From Fidelibacterota bacterium UBA7301 (GTDB lineage Bacteria; Fidelibacterota; Marinisomatia; Marinisomatales; TCS55), in assembly GCA_002471845.1 (NCBI GenBank), contig DKQT01000033.1, forward strand, positions 1 to 64,000: a DNA stretch of 64,000 nucleotides. The letters are read 5' to 3'. The notes under the pieces are model-generated. The model had not been told where the DNA came from and ran no database searches. It saw only the letters and a program-made list of their open reading frames with translations. Numbering within the stretch: the first letter of the stretch is position 1; each line of letters begins with the position of its first letter. This document shows positions 17,844 to 26,408 of the stretch, one piece after another. The position numbers were made by a program, and so were the translations under genes.

Positions 17844-18140
17844 TTGAACAACGATATCAGACAATTAATACAACTTGCACAGGCAGGAGATTCCGAAGCG
17901 TTTCACCAACTTGTGGCTTTACACGACGGAAAAATTGAACTGCGTTTGCCTTCCGATTTTCCTGCAACGATTGATGTAACTGTTGTAAATCGCCGTTCAA
18001 CAGGCGCCATCGACTCCGAGTTTCCGCTGCAAATTACCTTAGATGACGATGATGTGCTTGCCAATGGCATCATCAATGGGGGAAAGTTTTCAGTCAAACT
18101 GAAAACCAGTCATGATTCAATTACAATTGAAAAGGATTAG
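17844..18140 (+). pseudogene. Chimeric remnant: ECF sigma N-terminus joined to a DUF4097-like C-terminus
   Basis: The 98-residue frame is open, but its halves belong to different families. Residues 1 to about 31 (DIRQLIQLAQAGDSEAFHQL) are the start of region 2 of an ECF sigma factor. From about residue 32, IELRLPSDFPATIDV with ITLDDDD resembles the beta-helical tail of DUF4097 putative adhesins. The sigma factor lacks all of region 4, so it cannot work as one. The join falls at D-G-K-I, a sequence plausible in both parents, suggesting deletion between short matches. It lies three bases before the next gene. Alternative: assembly misjoin. Confidence 0.6.
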
Positions 18141-18143
18141 ATA

Positions 18144-19808
18144 ATGAAATATTTATTATCATTGTTCATTATTTTGAATCTGGGTTTTGCCCAGGATCCG
18201 GATGAGGTGGAAGAAGTTGTAGAAAGTGTTATTGAAGCAGTCGAGGATGGAATTGATGCTGTAGTTGATGGGGTCGAAGATCTTACAGACGATGATAAAC
18301 CAACCGATTATACGTCAGGGAGAAATAATAAAAAAGATGCGGTACAGGAGTCTGAAAAATCCCAGGAAGACGATCTATCCTCGGACGAATTTATCTTTCG
18401 TGAAGATGTAATCATTGATTCGGGAGAAGTTTCCGAAACGAATATGCGCATCGTTGGTGGTGATTTAATTGTTTATGGTACGGTAAATGGTGTAGCCACC
18501 CTTTTAGGCGGTGATGCCCACCTGAAAGGCAGGGGGATATTAAACGGCCAAATCATAACCATTGGGGGCAATGTCTACCGCGAGCCGAACAGTACTGTTA
18601 ATGGAAAAATTATTGAAAATAATTTAAAAGAGGGCCTTATCTACCGGGAAACGGACAAGGAAGATGCCATCCAGGGAACCACTGAATTTGGCCTGGACCG
18701 GCACTCGGACCGTTCACGCCAAAGTTGGATTCACCCCAAACGGCCCGTCTTTCAGTACAACCGCAATGAAGGCTTGGTCCTTACGCCATTTAATGAACGC
18801 TGGGATCGCCGTTCCAAATCGAATTTCCGATTTAGTTGGTCCGCCGGCATCCGCTGGAGAAAAGGGTTCACCCCTGATTATACAGGCCGGGCCACATTTG
18901 AAAAGAGCTTTTTTGAAAACCAGAATTTTATCCTCTATGCCAGTTTATTCAAGGAAACACGAACCGATGACGGATACCGTCTTCCCCAGGAAGAAAATAG
19001 TTGGGCCAGCTTTCTTGCCCGCCAGGATTTTTATGACCGTTGGGATGAATCCGGATGGGAAGCGGGCTACGGTTTAAATATTTTCAGAAATATCCGCATC
19101 AAAGGCCGGTTTGTTTCAGCCAAACAAGATTCACTCCCTGTCTGGAGTATGACTAGTTTATTTGAAAAGAAGCGTTTCCTACGCCCTAACCTGGTCCTGG
19201 ATCCCAAATTAACCAATTATTATGAAATGTCTCTCATGGCCCGGACACCTAATTATTCACCTTTACAAACAGGGTTAGCCGTCTTCCTCCAATTGGAATA
19301 CATCCAAGCTAATGGAGACTCTGCTACTGTATTCAAAATGGATTACGGTAAAGCCATAAAACGCAATTTGGCTCTCATGGTATTCAACTGGGAATTTTCC
19401 GAAGGATTGGTTTTCCGCTCCCGCTTAATGGTGGGCTCCGGCGGCGAAGCACTCCCCTCTCACCGGTTTTTTGCAGTGGGCGGGCTTGGTTCAGTATCGG
19501 CCCAGCGATATAAAATCCAGCAGGGCAATCAAATGGCCCAACTCAACATGGCCCTCTTTCTTACGCCTAGGTTCACAGACGGGGATTGGCTAATATCTTT
19601 TTTTGCCGACGGCGGACGGGCATGGATAGGAAATTCCTGGGAAATAGGGTGGATATCTGATAATCCGAAACCGGGCATATCATCGGCTGGAATTGGTATT
19701 GGCCACGGCGACTATGGTGACGACTTTGATTGGATGATCAACATCGCCAAACCATTGGACCATGACGGACCTTATGAAACAACAATCCGCTTCAACTACG
19801 CATTTTAA
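18144..19808 (+). CDS. Exported bactofilin-like/beta-barrel outer-membrane protein
   Basis: 554 residues with a Sec signal (MKYLLSLFIILNLGFAQ). The mature protein starts with a very acidic, Val/Glu-rich stretch (residues 18-95). Residues about 95-150 repeat short G/N-rich strands (MRIVGGDLIVYGTVNG, ATLLGGDAHLKGRG, IITIGGNVY), like the right-handed beta-solenoid of bactofilins. From about 190 to the end, alternating strands and a terminal phenylalanine (RFNYAF) suggest a BamA/Omp85-like outer-membrane barrel. Upstream is the sigma/DUF4097 remnant; such genes often sit in ECF-sigma envelope-response operons. Function unknown. Confidence 0.7.
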   Translation: MKYLLSLFIILNLGFAQDPDEVEEVVESVIEAVEDGIDAVVDGVEDLTDDDKPTDYTSGRNNKKDAVQESEKSQEDDLSSDEFIFREDVIIDSGEVSETNMRIVGGDLIVYGTVNGVATLLGGDAHLKGRGILNGQIITIGGNVYREPNSTVNGKIIENNLKEGLIYRETDKEDAIQGTTEFGLDRHSDRSRQSWIHPKRPVFQYNRNEGLVLTPFNERWDRRSKSNFRFSWSAGIRWRKGFTPDYTGRATFEKSFFENQNFILYASLFKETRTDDGYRLPQEENSWASFLARQDFYDRWDESGWEAGYGLNIFRNIRIKGRFVSAKQDSLPVWSMTSLFEKKRFLRPNLVLDPKLTNYYEMSLMARTPNYSPLQTGLAVFLQLEYIQANGDSATVFKMDYGKAIKRNLALMVFNWEFSEGLVFRSRLMVGSGGEALPSHRFFAVGGLGSVSAQRYKIQQGNQMAQLNMALFLTPRFTDGDWLISFFADGGRAWIGNSWEIGWISDNPKPGISSAGIGIGHGDYGDDFDWMINIAKPLDHDGPYETTIRFNYAF

Positions 19809-20017
19809 ATTGAAAAGACTAAATACACTCGTTTCGCTCACAATTTCCTTGGGAATCGGCTTCAGCCAAGGTACACTATAATTTTTTATCTTCTGTCGAT
19901 TTAGATGATTTCTTTAAAAAAGGAAATCATTATTTAACGGAAGGTTGGAATTCAGACTGGCCTACAATTTATTTAGATATCAGTGTTGGTTTAGGATCGA
20001 TTGACGTCAACCGTTGA
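19774..20017 (+). pseudogene. Frameshifted remnant of an exported protein with LiaF-like C-terminus
   Basis: An ATG at 19774, overlapping the end of the barrel gene, starts a signal peptide (RLNTLVSLTISLGIGFSQ) that stops at 19881. In another frame, coding-like sequence continues to TGA at 20015-20017 and ends TIYLDISVGLGSIDVNR, similar to the closing strands of DUF4097/LiaF-type beta-solenoid domains. The middle of the gene is missing. This is a second damaged member of the same envelope operon. Confidence 0.5.
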
Positions 20018-20085
20018 TAAAGCAAAAAATATAGATTAAATATTTTCTTTATTTATCTTTGCAAAAATTTCGAACTCCCGCAAAG

Positions 20086-20382
20086 TTATTGACTGATAAA
20101 AACTGATTCTTCTTTTATTTCGAATTTAAAAGTTTTTACTTTTAAATTCGAATTAGCCACCGCGCAGCCGATCTCTACATCAAATTCCCATAAATGAAAC
20201 TTACACTGAATTATATCGTCTGAAATATAACCATCCGCCAATGATGAACCCCGGTGAGGGCACCTATTATCCCAGGCATGGATTTTCCCTTTTAAATTAA
20301 ACAAGGCAATTGGAGTATCATCCACCATGACGAGTTTACTCCCGCCTTCCGGAATATCACTAAGATTGGCGACTTTGATCAT
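20086..20382 (-). CDS. Rieske-type [2Fe-2S] ferredoxin
   Basis: 98-residue soluble Rieske protein. The cluster ligands are in CPHRG (near residue 42) and CKFHLWEFD (near residue 60), spaced as in the NirD/BphF-like ferredoxins. No signal peptide or membrane segment, so it is cytoplasmic. It may serve as electron carrier for an oxygenase or reductase not present nearby. It follows elbB on the same strand by about 57 bases. Confidence 0.9.
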   Translation of the reverse strand: MIKVANLSDIPEGGSKLVMVDDTPIALFNLKGKIHAWDNRCPHRGSSLADGYISDDIIQCKFHLWEFDVEIGCAVANSNLKVKTFKFEIKEESVFISQ

Positions 20383-20438
20383 GATAGAGGTGTTATTGTG
20401 TTAAAGTGGGTTGGTGTTAAAGCCAAAATACAATAACA

Positions 20439-21101
20439 CTATTCCACCATGGATAATACTTGCGCAACTAACTTTTCAATCCCCTCCGCTGCTTCCTTTA
20501 TGGATTGAGCTTCCATATAAGCTGGTGTGGTAACAATTTTCTTCTTTTTATCCACAACCATTTCTGTAACATGACAATCAATATGTTTGCTCCCCATGGC
20601 ATTAATATCGCTGGCTGTTGTTTCATCCGAGCCAATGGTCATTTCCGCCGATTCATCTTGTTCCCTCAGGATCTTGGCCATCATTGCAGGGGCAATGCAA
20701 ATAGCCCCGATGGGTTTTTGCAGTAGATGAACCTCCGATACCAATCGATACACATCGGGATTGATAGAACATTCCGGGCCAGCCATGGCATAATCACACA
20801 GGTTTTTGGCTACACCGAATCCCCCTGGCATAATCAATGCATCGACATCATTACCCGTAACTTCAGCCATGTCCTTGATATTTCCTCGGGCAATGCGGGC
20901 GGACTCTACCAGGACATTGCGAAATTCGTCCATTTCCTGGCCCGTATAATGGTTGACCACATGCATCTGGTCAATATTGGGTGCCATTAGTACCATCTCT
21001 GTACCGGCACGATCTAAAGCCAACATGGTGATTACCGATTCATGGATCTCTGCACCATCATTTACACCACACCCTGATAATAAAACACCTACTTTTGTCA
21101 T
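20439..21101 (-). CDS. elbB: ElbB-like DJ-1/PfpI family protein
   Basis: 220 residues of the class-I glutamine amidotransferase-like fold. It begins KVGVLLSGCGVNDGAEIHES, the ElbB hallmark, and has a nucleophile-elbow cysteine in GAICIAPAM and the MPGGFGVAKNLCDYA loop. E. coli ElbB has weak glyoxalase III activity and was linked to isoprenoid synthesis, but its true role is unclear. Between queG and the Rieske gene on the same strand. Confidence 0.9.
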   Translation of the reverse strand: MTKVGVLLSGCGVNDGAEIHESVITMLALDRAGTEMVLMAPNIDQMHVVNHYTGQEMDEFRNVLVESARIARGNIKDMAEVTGNDVDALIMPGGFGVAKNLCDYAMAGPECSINPDVYRLVSEVHLLQKPIGAICIAPAMMAKILREQDESAEMTIGSDETTASDINAMGSKHIDCHVTEMVVDKKKKIVTTPAYMEAQSIKEAAEGIEKLVAQVLSMVE

Positions 21102-21149
21102 AATGATTGTCCTTTATCTAAAATTGTAGAGACACAGCATGCTTTATCT

Positions 21150-22067
21150 CTACAATGAGTTTTGTTTAATATTTCTATTTAACCCTGAAAACTTGGTTCG
21201 TTTTACTGCCGAACCCTTGGATAATTTACGAAATCCTGCTTCATCCATCGTAGTCCAATCACTATCCGTCCATGTTAAAATTTCCTGCCGGGGAAGGAAT
21301 GCCGGTTCATCTGTGACTTGACCAAACTTTTGATTCCAGGGACATACATCTTGGCAAATGTCACAGCCATATATCCAGTCATCCAAATCATCCTCTCCCT
21401 CGGAAAATTTTCCTTTATGCTCGATTGTACGATAGGAAATACACTTTTCAGAATCGATTTGGTAAGAACTTAATGCCTCCGTGGGGCAGGCCTCAATGCA
21501 GGCCGTGCACGTGCCGCAAAGATCTTCATCAAAGGGGGAATCGTAATCCAACTCTAAGTCCACGATCAATTCACCAAGGAAAAGCCAACTACCATAATCC
21601 CGCGTGATTAAATTGGTATGTTTCCCCTGCCAGCCTATACCCGCTTTTTGGGCCCATACTTTATCCATCACGGGGGATGTGTCCACACTAACGACGGTTT
21701 TTACTTCCGGAGATTTTTCCTTGATAAATCCCAATAATTGGAAGAGCCTTTTTTTCAAAACATCGTGATAATCATCTCCCCAAGCATAATTGCTGAATTT
21801 GAAATTGGCCTTTAACTCCGACTGGGAATGACCGGAAAAATAATTTATGCCCACGGATATGACCGACCTTGCTTCCGGGAAATAAGTTTGGATATCTCCC
21901 CGTTCTTCCTCTCGCTTTGCCATCCAATCCATGGTGGCATGACTGCCTGAATTCAGCCAATTATATAAATTACTTTTAGCTTCTGGCGTTCCTTCCGCTT
22001 TGGCGATTCCTACTTTCTGAAATCCCAACTCCAGTGCTTTTTTCTTGATGGATTGTGATAAAATCAT
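21150..22067 (-). CDS. queG: Epoxyqueuosine reductase
   Basis: Cobalamin- and [4Fe-4S]-dependent enzyme that makes queuosine in tRNA from epoxyqueuosine. Two ferredoxin-like cluster motifs are visible: CGTCTACIEACPTEAL and CDICQDVCPWN. The N-terminal MILSQSIKKKALELGFQKVG aligns with the usual start, so ATG 22067 (305 residues) is preferred to an ATG at 22109 that would add 14 residues. The partner enzyme Tgt is encoded at 28948-30084. Confidence 0.93.
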   Translation of the reverse strand: MILSQSIKKKALELGFQKVGIAKAEGTPEAKSNLYNWLNSGSHATMDWMAKREEERGDIQTYFPEARSVISVGINYFSGHSQSELKANFKFSNYAWGDDYHDVLKKRLFQLLGFIKEKSPEVKTVVSVDTSPVMDKVWAQKAGIGWQGKHTNLITRDYGSWLFLGELIVDLELDYDSPFDEDLCGTCTACIEACPTEALSSYQIDSEKCISYRTIEHKGKFSEGEDDLDDWIYGCDICQDVCPWNQKFGQVTDEPAFLPRQEILTWTDSDWTTMDEAGFRKLSKGSAVKRTKFSGLNRNIKQNSL

Positions 22068-22190
22068 CGGGATTGAATTTACTCTCTTCAATTCTAAAAA
22101 ACGGATCATTGATTCACGGATTTCTTTTTCGCCGTACTTAGATGAAATCAGTAGGATAATTATAAATCATCCAGTGTAATTTCCTTCACT

Positions 22191-23411
22191 ATGTCTGCTT
22201 GGACACGACGAGAATTCATCCGTCAAAGTATGTTGGCCACCGCTGGGATTGCGTTGGTTTCATGCAGTGATGATGAATCAGAGCCGATCACTGAATCTCC
22301 GGGGATGCTTACGGGAAAGGGATCTAATAAAAAAGTGATCGTTATTGGTGCGGGACTTTCAGGACTCGTGGCCGCTTACGAGTTGAAAAGAGCGGGGCAT
22401 GAAGTGGTTATTCTGGAAGCCAGGAATCGAATCGGTGGTAGAGTGCTAACACTTCGATCCCCTTTTTCTGACGAACATTCTGCCGAAGCAGGCGCTGCTC
22501 GAATTCCGCCGGACCACAACCTCACCTTGGGATATGCAGACCATTTTGACTTGGACCTGGACCCTTTTTATCCCCGCTCCGGATCATTCGTGGATTATAT
22601 CGACGGAAATCGTACTTTGATCTCAACAAACGATTTTCTCGATGGGCGGCCCTGGCCTGGTTCCGTCTTGCACAAGGAATATCAAAAGATCCGCGGCGGT
22701 TCGAACAAATTGCCCTACGCTTTCGCCGAATTTCTTGAGGCAGAAATAAAACTCAACACTCCCGCAAAAACCGTGACCCAAACATCTAATGGTGTAGTTG
22801 TTCGTTCTCCGGAACTTGGGGTATTCAAGGGGGACAGGGTACTTTGTTCGGTACCCATCCCTGTGCTGAACCGAATCTTCTTCGAGCCTGAACTTTCCCA
22901 GGAGAAAGTAACCGCCAGGCTCGGTGGATATCGGTATGCGCCATCTACAAGAGTTTTTCTGCAATTTAAAAAACGGTTCTGGGAAAGTGAGAATCTCAAT
23001 GGCTGGGGAAATTCCGATTGGCCGGAAGAGATTTGGCAGCCTACCTGGGACCGGGATGGACCACGAGGGATTATCATGTCATATTTGCGCTGGGACCGCG
23101 CGGAAGAAATGAATTTACTTACAAACGAAAGTAGAATTTCCCAGTTAGCGGATCGATGGGAAAATATTTTCCCCGGAGTAATAGATAATTTAGAATCCGG
23201 TACGTCTCATGCCTGGGCTCTTGAGAAATGGTCCGGCGGCGCCTGGGCTTCACCCTCGGCGGAGCAGTATGATGCACTTCAGTCCCACATAGGAAAAGCT
23301 GAAGGAAGAATCCATTTTGCCGGTGATCACGCTTCTGACTATTCTGGCTGGATGCAAGGGGCCTTGGCCTCGGGATTGCGGGCGGCTAAAGAAATTCATG
23401 AAAGTGATTAA
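22191..23411 (+). CDS. Tat-exported FAD-dependent amine oxidase lipoprotein
   Basis: 406-residue flavin amine oxidase family protein. The N-terminus TRREFIRQSMLATAGIALVSC combines a twin-arginine motif with a lipobox Cys, so the folded flavoprotein is probably exported and lipid-anchored. Residues about 48-85 form the FAD Rossmann site (VIVIGAGLSGLVAAYELKRA and ILEARNRIGGRV), and GDHASDYSGWMQGALASG is the C-terminal FAD motif. The substrate (monoamine, polyamine or amino acid) cannot be read from sequence. Confidence 0.88.
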   Translation: MSAWTRREFIRQSMLATAGIALVSCSDDESEPITESPGMLTGKGSNKKVIVIGAGLSGLVAAYELKRAGHEVVILEARNRIGGRVLTLRSPFSDEHSAEAGAARIPPDHNLTLGYADHFDLDLDPFYPRSGSFVDYIDGNRTLISTNDFLDGRPWPGSVLHKEYQKIRGGSNKLPYAFAEFLEAEIKLNTPAKTVTQTSNGVVVRSPELGVFKGDRVLCSVPIPVLNRIFFEPELSQEKVTARLGGYRYAPSTRVFLQFKKRFWESENLNGWGNSDWPEEIWQPTWDRDGPRGIIMSYLRWDRAEEMNLLTNESRISQLADRWENIFPGVIDNLESGTSHAWALEKWSGGAWASPSAEQYDALQSHIGKAEGRIHFAGDHASDYSGWMQGALASGLRAAKEIHESD

Positions 23412-23463
23412 TTCAATATGACCGATTTACCTCAAAATTTAACCGAATGGTAAAACAGCGGCG

Positions 23464-23655
23464 AAATGCGACCGGTCTTGTCTGGCGCATTTGAAGTATT
23501 CTGCAAACAGGTTGGCAATGGAAATTGCAGATAAATTCAATGTACAACGGCTCATACTCACCCATTTCAGTACAAGATTGTCCGATGGAGATATCCAGGA
23601 TTGGATATGAAACGGACAACCCTGTGTGATATTTGGTGAAAGGCAGAAAATATGA
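23464..23655 (+). pseudogene. Remnant of an MBL-fold hydrolase C-terminus
   Basis: In one frame the plus strand reads LAHLKYSANRLAMEIADK and then VQRLILTHFST, typical of the late metal-binding helix-strand region of metallo-beta-lactamase-fold hydrolases (RNase Z/AtsA type). An in-frame TGA sits at 23608-23610, and the frame continues to CVIFGERQKI, a usual C-terminal strand, stopping at 23655 over the start of the next gene. No N-terminal metal motif (HxHxDH) remains. Likely a decayed gene once upstream of the TPP lyase. Confidence 0.5.
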
Positions 23656-25394
23656 CTAAAACGGTTGAAAGCCATGGCGGAAATATTGTCGCAGAGGTCT
23701 TTCAGCGGCATGGCATTCAATGGATATTCACGCTTTGTGGTGGACATATTTCTCCCATCCTGACGGGCTGTAATGAAAAGGGCATTCGCGTTGTGGATGT
23801 TCGTCATGAAGCCACAGCTGTTTTCGCAGCCGATGCAGTATCCCGTCTTTCTGGAACAATTGGAGTGGCAGCAGTTACAGCTGGTCCCGGCCTAACTAAT
23901 ACTATTACTGCTATAAAAAATGCTCAAATGGCTCAGGTACCTGTTCTCATTTTGGGAGGTGCAACAGCAACTGTTTTAAAAGATAGAGGCAGCCTCCAAG
24001 ATATTGATCACTTGTCCGTGGTTAAATCTGTCATCAAATATGCTAAAACCATAAAACGGGTGAGAGATATTCAGCCATCTCTGGAAGAAGCCATTGCAAC
24101 AGCAAGACTTGGTGTGCCGGGACCTGTTTATATAGAAATACCGGTAGATCTTCTTTATCCAGAGATATTAGTACGAGATTGGTATGGATTAAAATCTAAG
24201 AGCAAGTCAATGCCTTGGTGGATGTCCAGCTATTTGAATTGGAATGTCAATCGAATTTTTAAGGATAAGCACAAAACGTATTCAAAAAATGCACAAACAG
24301 ATAATACTCAAAATTCATCCCTACATATTCCAAAAGTATCTGAGATGCTTCAATCAGCAGAAAAACCAGTTCTACTTATTGGCAGTCAAGCCCTTCTGAT
24401 TCCATCACAGCGTGAAGCATTGGCAGATGCTGTAAAAGAATTGAATATTCCAACCTATGTCTCAGGGATGGCGCGTGGCCTTCTATCTAAATCCCATCTG
24501 CCCATTTTCAGGCATGAGCGGAAAAAAGCACTGAAGGAAGCAGACCTAGTCATTCTAGCTGGTGTTTCCTGTGATTTCCGATTGGATTATGGACGCATGA
24601 TTCACCACCGGGCAAAAATAATTTCTATCAATCTCAGCAGGGGTGATATGTACTTGAACCGCCGACCAGCCAGAGGCATCCTTACTAACCCAGGTTCGTT
24701 TCTCATTGAATTGAATAAATCTAATAATAATGCCAAACAGAAAAAATGGGAAAATTGGCATCAAAAACTTTCTGAAAGAAATAAAAAACGGTGGAATGTA
24801 ATTAAAACACAGGCTGATGCTGATATTGATTATGTAAATCCCCTGAAATTATGTTTGGAAATTAATCAACATATTGAGGATGGAGATATAATTGTGGCAG
24901 ACGGAGGTGATTTTGTCGCCACGGCATCATATATCCTTCGGCCACAATCGCTCTCCGGCTGGCTGGATCCCGGTGTGTTTGGAACCCTAGGAGTTGGTGC
25001 GGGGTTTCTATTAGGGGCAAAACTTACTCATCCTGAATCTGTAGTTTGGGCAATATACGGAGATGGGGCATTTGGGTACAGCCTTATGGAGTTTGATTCG
25101 TTTGTCCGCCATAAAATTCCGGTCATTGCAATAATTGGTAACGATGCAGGGTGGGCACAAATAGCCCGTGACCAGGTGGAAATGCTTGATGATCCCATTG
25201 GTACAGAATTAGCAGTAACCGATTATCACAAGGCTGTAGAGGTATTGGGGGGAAAAGGTTATTTTGTGGATAAAGAAAATCAAATTGATGATGTATTAAC
25301 TCAGGCAAAAGAATCCGCAAAATCTGGGAAACCAACGGTTGTGAATGTAAGAATTGGGAAAACAGATTTCAGGAAAGGCTCTATTTCAATGTAA
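23652..25394 (+). CDS. ILVBL/HACL2-type thiamine-diphosphate lyase (acetolactate synthase-like)
   Basis: 580-residue TPP enzyme. N-terminal pyrimidine domain: FTLCGGHISPILTGC, VRHEATAVFAADA with the catalytic Glu, and TAGPGLTNTITAIKNAQMAQ. C-terminal pyrophosphate domain: IYGDGAFGYSLMEFDSF then GNDAGW (GDG-x-N motif). Throughout, the motifs (SQALL, GMARGLL, DGGDFV, WLDPGVFGTLGVGAGF, IGKTDFRKGSI) match human ILVBL/2-hydroxyacyl-CoA lyase 2 more closely than they match IlvB. Expected reaction: cleavage of 2-hydroxyacyl-CoA or a related carboligation. No IlvN-like regulatory subunit is nearby. Confidence 0.8.
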   Translation: MTKTVESHGGNIVAEVFQRHGIQWIFTLCGGHISPILTGCNEKGIRVVDVRHEATAVFAADAVSRLSGTIGVAAVTAGPGLTNTITAIKNAQMAQVPVLILGGATATVLKDRGSLQDIDHLSVVKSVIKYAKTIKRVRDIQPSLEEAIATARLGVPGPVYIEIPVDLLYPEILVRDWYGLKSKSKSMPWWMSSYLNWNVNRIFKDKHKTYSKNAQTDNTQNSSLHIPKVSEMLQSAEKPVLLIGSQALLIPSQREALADAVKELNIPTYVSGMARGLLSKSHLPIFRHERKKALKEADLVILAGVSCDFRLDYGRMIHHRAKIISINLSRGDMYLNRRPARGILTNPGSFLIELNKSNNNAKQKKWENWHQKLSERNKKRWNVIKTQADADIDYVNPLKLCLEINQHIEDGDIIVADGGDFVATASYILRPQSLSGWLDPGVFGTLGVGAGFLLGAKLTHPESVVWAIYGDGAFGYSLMEFDSFVRHKIPVIAIIGNDAGWAQIARDQVEMLDDPIGTELAVTDYHKAVEVLGGKGYFVDKENQIDDVLTQAKESAKSGKPTVVNVRIGKTDFRKGSISM

Positions 25395-25444
25395 CAGGAT
25401 CTGTTAACTGAATATGAAATTAAACTCTAATATTACAATTGAGC

Positions 25445-25850
25445 ATGCATAATCGGCTCTGGATCTCACAGTATAAGGCATTCAAACAACAGGTTTATAG
25501 CGCCAACGGGAACGACCAACTGGAGGAATCGGAAGTTGAAACCATGTGGGCGGTTTTCCGTGGCGGGAACGGGAAAAAGATCGGTCACCAGCTGATTCAA
25601 TATTTAAACGACAGGTATCAATACCAGAACTCCCGTTGGCTACCGGCACTTTAAGAAACAAAAATTCCCACCCCATATATGCTGGGGTGAACTAGACGCC
25701 GTAGCACCCATGTCAATCGCTGAAAAATTAGTGATTGAAATTTGTCCGGGAGCGAAGTTTACGTAGATTACCGACACAGGACACTTTTGTCAAATGGACA
25801 ATCCGGACAAATAGCTGGAAGGTATATTAAGCTATTATCAAAAAGATTAG
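25445..25850 (+). pseudogene. Decayed alpha/beta-hydrolase (C-terminal half)
   Basis: A 69-residue open piece from 25445 ends in YQYQNSRWLPAL plus stop at 25654. A different frame then carries on with CWGELDAVAPMSIAEKLVIE and, after a further stop, ITDTGHFCQMDNPDK. These are the W-G-x-x-D acid-loop and the G-H-F catalytic-histidine region of alpha/beta hydrolases of haloalkane-dehalogenase or hydroxymuconate-hydrolase type. Several stops and a frameshift, and no nucleophile elbow, show it is broken. It ends inside the stop of the convergent Nudix gene. Confidence 0.6.
25669..25689. repeat. Palindromic hairpin CACCCCA/TGGGGTG
   Basis: CACCCCA and TGGGGTG form a perfect 7-bp stem around a 7-base loop, inside the decayed hydrolase. 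The arms share the CCCCAT/ATGGGG-type core with the hairpin at 30197-30218, hinting at a small dispersed palindromic repeat family. There is no T-run for a terminator. Confidence 0.35.
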
Positions 25851-26392
25851 TCTTTACGTTTCAATAATTTTTCTACCCATAAAATACCGATGATTGTTTT
25901 TACATCGGTGATCTTTCCGGACCAAACCCACTCCAACGCATCATCTAAAGAAGTCGGCAGCAATTTCAGAAATTCATCCTGATCAAGGTTATGTTCTGTC
26001 TCAACCAAATCTTCAGCTAAATACATCCACATTTTTTCATTGCAAAACCCAATGGCAGGATGAATGTTGGTCAAGAAAGTCAGTTTATTAGAACAATACC
26101 CCGTTTCTTCTTCCAGTTCACGGTGGGCACAGTCTAAGGGATCTTCACCATTATCCAACTTGCCGGCAGGAATCTCGATAAACTCCGCTCCCGGGCCATA
26201 ACGAAATTGGCGAATCAGACAGATATTTCCATCGGGAAGTATGGGGATGAGACACACTGCCCCCGGATGGTCAATCCACTCCCGTGTGCTCTTCTCTCCA
26301 TTAGGCAGTCCTACCTGGTCCAAATACAGATCAATGAGCCGGCCGGAAAATTTCTTCTCCGATGAAATTCGGGTTTCTTTTAAATCGGACAT
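25847..26392 (-). CDS. Nudix hydrolase, ADP-ribose pyrophosphatase-like
   Basis: 181 residues from ATG 26392. An upstream ATG at 26470 would run through the end of the previous gene. The Nudix box is intact: GKLDNGEDPLDCAHRELEEE then TGY (GX5EX7REUXEEXGU). The surrounding FIEIPAG and LIRQFRYGP context is that of ADP-ribose/GDP-mannose pyrophosphatases (NudF/NudK-like). It likely hydrolyses nucleoside diphosphate sugars. It follows the TPR gene by 16 bases. Confidence 0.9.
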   Translation of the reverse strand: MSDLKETRISSEKKFSGRLIDLYLDQVGLPNGEKSTREWIDHPGAVCLIPILPDGNICLIRQFRYGPGAEFIEIPAGKLDNGEDPLDCAHRELEEETGYCSNKLTFLTNIHPAIGFCNEKMWMYLAEDLVETEHNLDQDEFLKLLPTSLDDALEWVWSGKITDVKTIIGILWVEKLLKRKD

Positions 26393-26408
26393 TTTGAAAT
26401 CTTGTTTA

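Noticed and set aside
23439..23807. Minus-strand frame opposite the ILVBL-like gene start
   Set aside because: No domain; the plus strand carries both the MBL remnant and the TPP enzyme.
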